A stretch of 64,000 bases of DNA, taken from NCBI GenBank assembly GCA_002423395.1, contig DIVZ01000007.1:62001-126000 (forward strand), in the 5' to 3' direction. Below, piece by piece: positions 60,910 through 64,000 of the stretch. The DNA comes from Eubacteriaceae bacterium UBA6119 (lineage in GTDB: Bacteria; Bacillota; Clostridia; Eubacteriales; UBA1433). The position numbers and the translations under genes were made by a program. The notes under the pieces are model-generated. The model had not been told where the DNA came from. It did not search any database and saw nothing but the letters and a program-made list of their open reading frames with translations. Numbering within the stretch: position 1 is the first letter of the stretch; each line of letters starts with the position of its first letter.

Positions 60910-61887
60910 ATGAAAGAGATAACATACAGAGAAGCAATAAATGAAGCGCTTGCCGAGGAAATGACCCGTGATGAGAACGTTATATTGATGGGTGAAGATA
61001 TCGGGTTGTACGGAGGCAATTTTCAGGTAACAAAAGATCTTATATTAAAATTCGGCGATAACAGAGTTATGGATACTCCTGTAAGCGAAGCCGTAATTGC
61101 CGGATGCGCTGTCGGTGCCGCTATGAGCGGGCTTAGACCTGTAATAGAGACAATGTTTTCGGATTTTGTTACGCTTATGATGGATAACCTAGTAAACCAG
61201 GCTGCAAAAATACATTATATGTCTGCGGGCGAAATAAGCGTTCCGATGGTTTTGCGTCTGCCTGTAGGATGCGGAACAGGCGCGGGTGCGCAGCATTCCC
61301 AAAGCCCGGAAGCTTGGCTGTGCCATGTGCCCGGACTTAAAGTAGTTTTTCCGTCTAACCCTTACGAGGCAAAAGGTCTGTTAAAAGCGGCGATTAGAGA
61401 TGATAATCCGGTAGTTTTCTGTGAACATAAAATGTTGTATCCCACAGCGGGAAGCGTACCCGAAGAAGAATATATAATACCGTTAAGCCAAGCAAATATA
61501 GTAAAAAAAGGTACAAGCCTTACAATGATTGCATACGGATACTCCGTACAGAAATGTCTGGTAGCGGCTATGCAATTAAAGCCTAAAGGAATTGACATTG
61601 AAGTAATAGATTTACGCACACTGCATCCTTTAGACGAAGACACAATTCTTGAATCCGTTAAAAAAACAGGCAGAGTGATAATTGTCCATGAGGCAGTAAA
61701 AACAGGAGGAGTAGGAGCCGAAATTTCAGCTCTTATTGCTGAAAAAGCGTTTTCTTATTTAAAAGCTCCAATACTCAGAATAGCAGGAATGGACATACCT
61801 GTACCTTTTAATAAAACTATGGAACAGGCATGCGTACCGCAGATTTTAGATATTAAAAAAGCGGCAGAGAGAATGATGAGAAGGTAA
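60910..61887 (+). CDS. Thiamine-diphosphate-dependent dehydrogenase E1, beta subunit (PdhB/AcoB-like)
   Basis: Beta subunit that completes the ThDP active site. I start at ATG 60910 (325 residues, MKEITYREAINEAL) with GAGGAT at 60898-60903; the longer frame from 60883 lies inside the alpha gene. Motifs: MGEDIGLYGG, DTPVSEAVIAG, QAAKIHYMSAG, GAQHSQSPEAW and the C-terminal HEAVKTGGVGAEI. It is encoded 10 bp after the alpha subunit. A structured 126-bp gap separates it from ispF. Confidence 0.9.
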   Translation: MKEITYREAINEALAEEMTRDENVILMGEDIGLYGGNFQVTKDLILKFGDNRVMDTPVSEAVIAGCAVGAAMSGLRPVIETMFSDFVTLMMDNLVNQAAKIHYMSAGEISVPMVLRLPVGCGTGAGAQHSQSPEAWLCHVPGLKVVFPSNPYEAKGLLKAAIRDDNPVVFCEHKMLYPTAGSVPEEEYIIPLSQANIVKKGTSLTMIAYGYSVQKCLVAAMQLKPKGIDIEVIDLRTLHPLDEDTILESVKKTGRVIIVHEAVKTGGVGAEISALIAEKAFSYLKAPILRIAGMDIPVPFNKTMEQACVPQILDIKKAAERMMRR

Positions 61888-61928
61888 ATAGTCTGATATC
61901 ATAAAAAGAAAAATTGGAAGCTAAATTG

Positions 61929-61964
61929 CTTTGAATCGGCATTTGAATGCAGTGCGATTTAAAG
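61929..61964 (+). other. Stem-loop in the E1-beta to ispF gap
   Basis: Ten-bp outer stem CTTTGAATCG (61929-61938) / CGATTTAAAG (61955-61964, one G-U), inner GCAT/ATGC stem with a TTGA loop, and an AGTG bulge. There is no T-run, so it is not a standard terminator. A TATAAT at 61986-61991 downstream has no good -35. Confidence 0.45.
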
Positions 61965-62013
61965 AAATTTATAACACATAGTAAATATAATATAAAAAAC
62001 TACGAGGGAAAAT

Positions 62014-62487
62014 ATGCGGATTGGAATTGGCTATGACGCCCACAGGCTTGCGAAAAACAGTCGTCTGATATTGGGCGGAGTGGAAATAGAGGCTGATAGC
62101 GGGCTGCTCGGTCATTCCGATGCAGACGTGCTTGTGCATGCCGTTATGGACGCGCTGCTGGGAGCAGCGGCTATGGGCGATATTGGCAAGCATTTTCCGG
62201 ATACTGATTTAAAATATAAAAACATTAGCAGTATGAATCTGCTATATGAAGTGTATAAAATGCTTGCGGTGCAAGGTTATAGGATTGTGAATATTGACAG
62301 CGTTATTATAGCGCAAAATCCTAAACTGGCGCCGTATATTGAAAAAATGCGGGAAAATATAGCGAATAGTTTAGATATAAATATATATGATATATCAATA
62401 AAAGCTACAACAGAAGAAAATATGGGTTTTACGGGAAGAGGAGAAGGCATAAGCGCAAAGGCCGTATGCCTTATAGAAAAACTCTAA
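62014..62487 (+). CDS. ispF: 2-C-methyl-D-erythritol 2,4-cyclodiphosphate synthase
   Basis: MEP-pathway enzyme that cyclises CDP-ME 2-phosphate with loss of CMP. The 157-residue protein has GIGYDAHRL (metal ligands Asp8, His10), LLGHSDADVLVHA (His42 region) and TTEENMGFTGRGEG at the C-terminus. ACGAGGG precedes the ATG. It is followed by cysS after 16 bp, the common Firmicutes order. Confidence 0.96.
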   Translation: MRIGIGYDAHRLAKNSRLILGGVEIEADSGLLGHSDADVLVHAVMDALLGAAAMGDIGKHFPDTDLKYKNISSMNLLYEVYKMLAVQGYRIVNIDSVIIAQNPKLAPYIEKMRENIANSLDINIYDISIKATTEENMGFTGRGEGISAKAVCLIEKL

Positions 62488-62503
62488 TAGAGAAAGGCAA
62501 CAA

Positions 62504-63901
62504 ATGATTAAAATTTATAATTCGTTGACTAATAAAAAGGAAGAATTTTTACCGATTGATAAAGGGCATGTAAAAATGTATTCATGCGGACCTACTGTAT
62601 ATAATTACTTTCATATCGGGAATGCAAGACCTTTTATTTTTTTTGACGTAGTTAGAAGATATTTGCAGTACGCGGGATATAATGTTAAATTCATTCAGAA
62701 TTTTACGGACGTTGACGATAAGATTATAAACAGGGCAATACAGGAAGGCACGAACCCGAAAGCTCTTTCCGAAAAATATATAGAAGAATACTTTAAAGAC
62801 GCTGACGCGCTGGGCATAAAAAGAGCGGACGCTCATCCGAAAGTCAGCGATAATATAACGCAGATTATATCACTTATACAAAGACTCATAGATAAAGGCA
62901 TGGCGTATGAAAAAGACGGCAATGTGTATTACAGAGTAAGTTCTTTTGCAGGTTACGGCAAATTGTCTAAACAGGATATAAATGATTTGGAAGCAGGCGC
63001 AAGAGTTGAAGTGAGCGGCGAAAAAGAAGATCCTCTTGATTTTGCGTTGTGGAAAAAGAAAAAAGAAGGCGAAATATATTGGGACAGTCCATTCGGTCAA
63101 GGAAGGCCGGGCTGGCATATAGAATGCTCCGCAATGGCGTTTTCATACTTAGGAGAGCAGATTGACATTCACGGCGGCGGAGCCGACTTAGTATTCCCGC
63201 ACCATGAAAATGAAATAGCGCAAAGCGAAGGCGCAACAGGCAAACAGTTTTCTAAATACTGGATGCACAACGGCTATATAAATATAGATAATAAAAAAAT
63301 GAGCAAATCGCTCGGCAATTTTTTTACTGTAAGAGATATTGCTCAGGAATTTGATTTATCCACAGTAAGGTTTTTCATTTTAAGCGCGCATTACCGCAAC
63401 CCTATTAACTTCAGCAGAGACTTAATAAAAGCGGCGGAAAACTCGCTTGAACGCATTTATAATGCTAAAAACAACCTTGATTATTTGATTTCATTAAATA
63501 AAAATTCTAAAGCGGATGATGATAATGAATTTAATGAAGAGTTAAATAAATATAAAAAACAGTTTTGCGACGCGATGGATGATGACTTCAATACGGCGGA
63601 CGCAATTGCCGCTATATTTGAACTTGTTAAATTCATAAATATTAACGCAGACGAAAATTCTTCGCAAAATAAGCTTTACGCAGCGCAAAGCCTGCTTAAT
63701 GAGCTTACAGGCGTTTTAGGCATTGCGCAGAGTATAGATACGCAAATGCTTGATAAAGATATAGAAGAATTAATAGAAAAAAGACAACAGGCAAGAAAAG
63801 ACAAAGACTTCGCGCTTGCAGACAAAATAAGAGACGAACTTAAGGCAAAAAATATAATGCTTGAAGACACTAAAGAAGGGGTTAAATGGAAGCGGATATA
63901 A
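62504..63901 (+). CDS. cysS: Cysteinyl-tRNA synthetase
   Basis: Class I synthetase charging tRNA-Cys. The 465-residue protein is full length, with the zinc-ligand Cys and HIGH-type motif in YSCGPTVYNYFHIGNARP, GWHIECSAM with further zinc ligands, HHENEIAQSEG, and KMSKSLGN (about 266-273). The C-terminal part has the typical RQQARKDKDFALADKIRDEL helix (segment). GAGAAAGG precedes the ATG. No T-box leader is present in the 16-bp gap. It overlaps mrnC by 16 bp. Confidence 0.97.
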   Translation: MIKIYNSLTNKKEEFLPIDKGHVKMYSCGPTVYNYFHIGNARPFIFFDVVRRYLQYAGYNVKFIQNFTDVDDKIINRAIQEGTNPKALSEKYIEEYFKDADALGIKRADAHPKVSDNITQIISLIQRLIDKGMAYEKDGNVYYRVSSFAGYGKLSKQDINDLEAGARVEVSGEKEDPLDFALWKKKKEGEIYWDSPFGQGRPGWHIECSAMAFSYLGEQIDIHGGGADLVFPHHENEIAQSEGATGKQFSKYWMHNGYINIDNKKMSKSLGNFFTVRDIAQEFDLSTVRFFILSAHYRNPINFSRDLIKAAENSLERIYNAKNNLDYLISLNKNSKADDDNEFNEELNKYKKQFCDAMDDDFNTADAIAAIFELVKFININADENSSQNKLYAAQSLLNELTGVLGIAQSIDTQMLDKDIEELIEKRQQARKDKDFALADKIRDELKAKNIMLEDTKEGVKWKRI

Positions 63902-64000
63902 TTTTTAACTCATCAGCGGTAAAAGCGGATATGCTTAACCCCGCGCAGCTGGCATACATAGGCGATGCCGTATACGAAATATATATAAGGAATTATCTGC
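63886..64000 (+). CDS. mrnC: Mini-ribonuclease III MrnC (3' end outside window)
   Basis: First 38 residues only. The sequence NPAQLAYIGDAVYEIYIRNYL (in part) matches the start of the RNase III catalytic domain of MrnC, which matures 23S rRNA ends in Firmicutes. ATG 63886 overlaps the cysS end, with GAAGGGG upstream. The cysS-mrnC order is conserved. Confidence 0.9.
   Translation, partial: MEADIIFNSSAVKADMLNPAQLAYIGDAVYEIYIRNYL

Noticed and set aside
62488..62503. T-box leader for cysS
   Set aside because: The gap to ispF is 16 bp and holds only a ribosome site.
1..64000. CRISPR arrays, insertion sequences, prophage or integrative elements
   Set aside because: No regularly spaced repeats, transposase or integrase motifs, or phage genes were seen anywhere in the window.

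Overview
The window is an AT-rich, gene-dense stretch of chromosome from a low-GC Gram-positive anaerobe, most likely a member of Clostridia. Supporting evidence: a PASTA-domain PrkC kinase, Asp23/FakA, zinc-ribbon L28 and L32, YlbJ, a CarD-type regulator, MurT/GatD, WhiA/YvcK/RapZ, clear Shine-Dalgarno sites, frequent TTG starts and near-consensus sigma-A promoters. I saw no phage, insertion sequence, CRISPR array, rRNA or large repeat. One tRNA gene (Tyr) is present. The window begins inside prkC and ends inside a Mini-III RNase gene.

Layout. 1-3.6 kb: prkC, rsgA, thiN and a 55-residue membrane protein. 3.6-15.3 kb: rpmB (minus strand), then asp23-fakA-recG-rsmD-coaD and a coiled-coil gene, then ylbJ and tmcAL on the minus strand, then ackA, yceD-rpmF and plsX-acpP. 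15.4-22.5 kb: rnc-smc-ftsY, an FAH-family hydratase, and minD-minE without minC. 22.6-34.5 kb: a purine operon (purL-E-C-F-M-N-H-D) running into a metallo-beta-lactamase-fold lipoprotein and a DUF3006 protein. 34.5-43.9 kb: a zinc-ribbon membrane protein, tRNA-Tyr, a seven-helix LuxR-type regulator, the minus-strand block PHP phosphoesterase-rapZ-yvcK-whiA, pfkA-pyk, a decayed open-frame remnant, an orphan 133-residue protein and a hotdog thioesterase. 44-50.4 kb: a polar amino-acid ABC importer, then murT-gatD-ACT protein-UPF0210. 50.4-57.4 kb: murE and bactofilin (minus), an Ldh2-family dehydrogenase, rrf2-iscS-iscU, and on the minus strand padR with a pentapeptide-repeat protein and a Cys-rich protein. 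57.6-64 kb: carD, a PIN/TRAM membrane protein, ispD, two thiamine-diphosphate dehydrogenase E1 subunits, ispF, cysS and the start of mrnC.

Most genes are housekeeping: translation and ribosome assembly, cell wall, lipid priming, de novo purines, lower glycolysis, Fe-S assembly and the MEP isoprenoid pathway. The most unusual points are: (1) a GatD homologue, translationally coupled to murT, in which the nucleophile Cys and catalytic His of the glutaminase site are both replaced, with the partner motif in MurT also altered; (2) an E1 alpha/beta pair with no E2 or E3, placed between ispD and ispF; (3) a PadR-controlled protein joining a permease-prefix-like helical domain to a pentapeptide beta-helix; (4) a LuxR-type DNA-binding domain fused to about seven membrane helices; (5) a small broken frame with an A_AAA_AAG slippery heptamer exactly where the frame changes. 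I do not see a complete, clearly novel multi-gene system; the altered MurT-GatD pair is the best candidate for new biochemistry.
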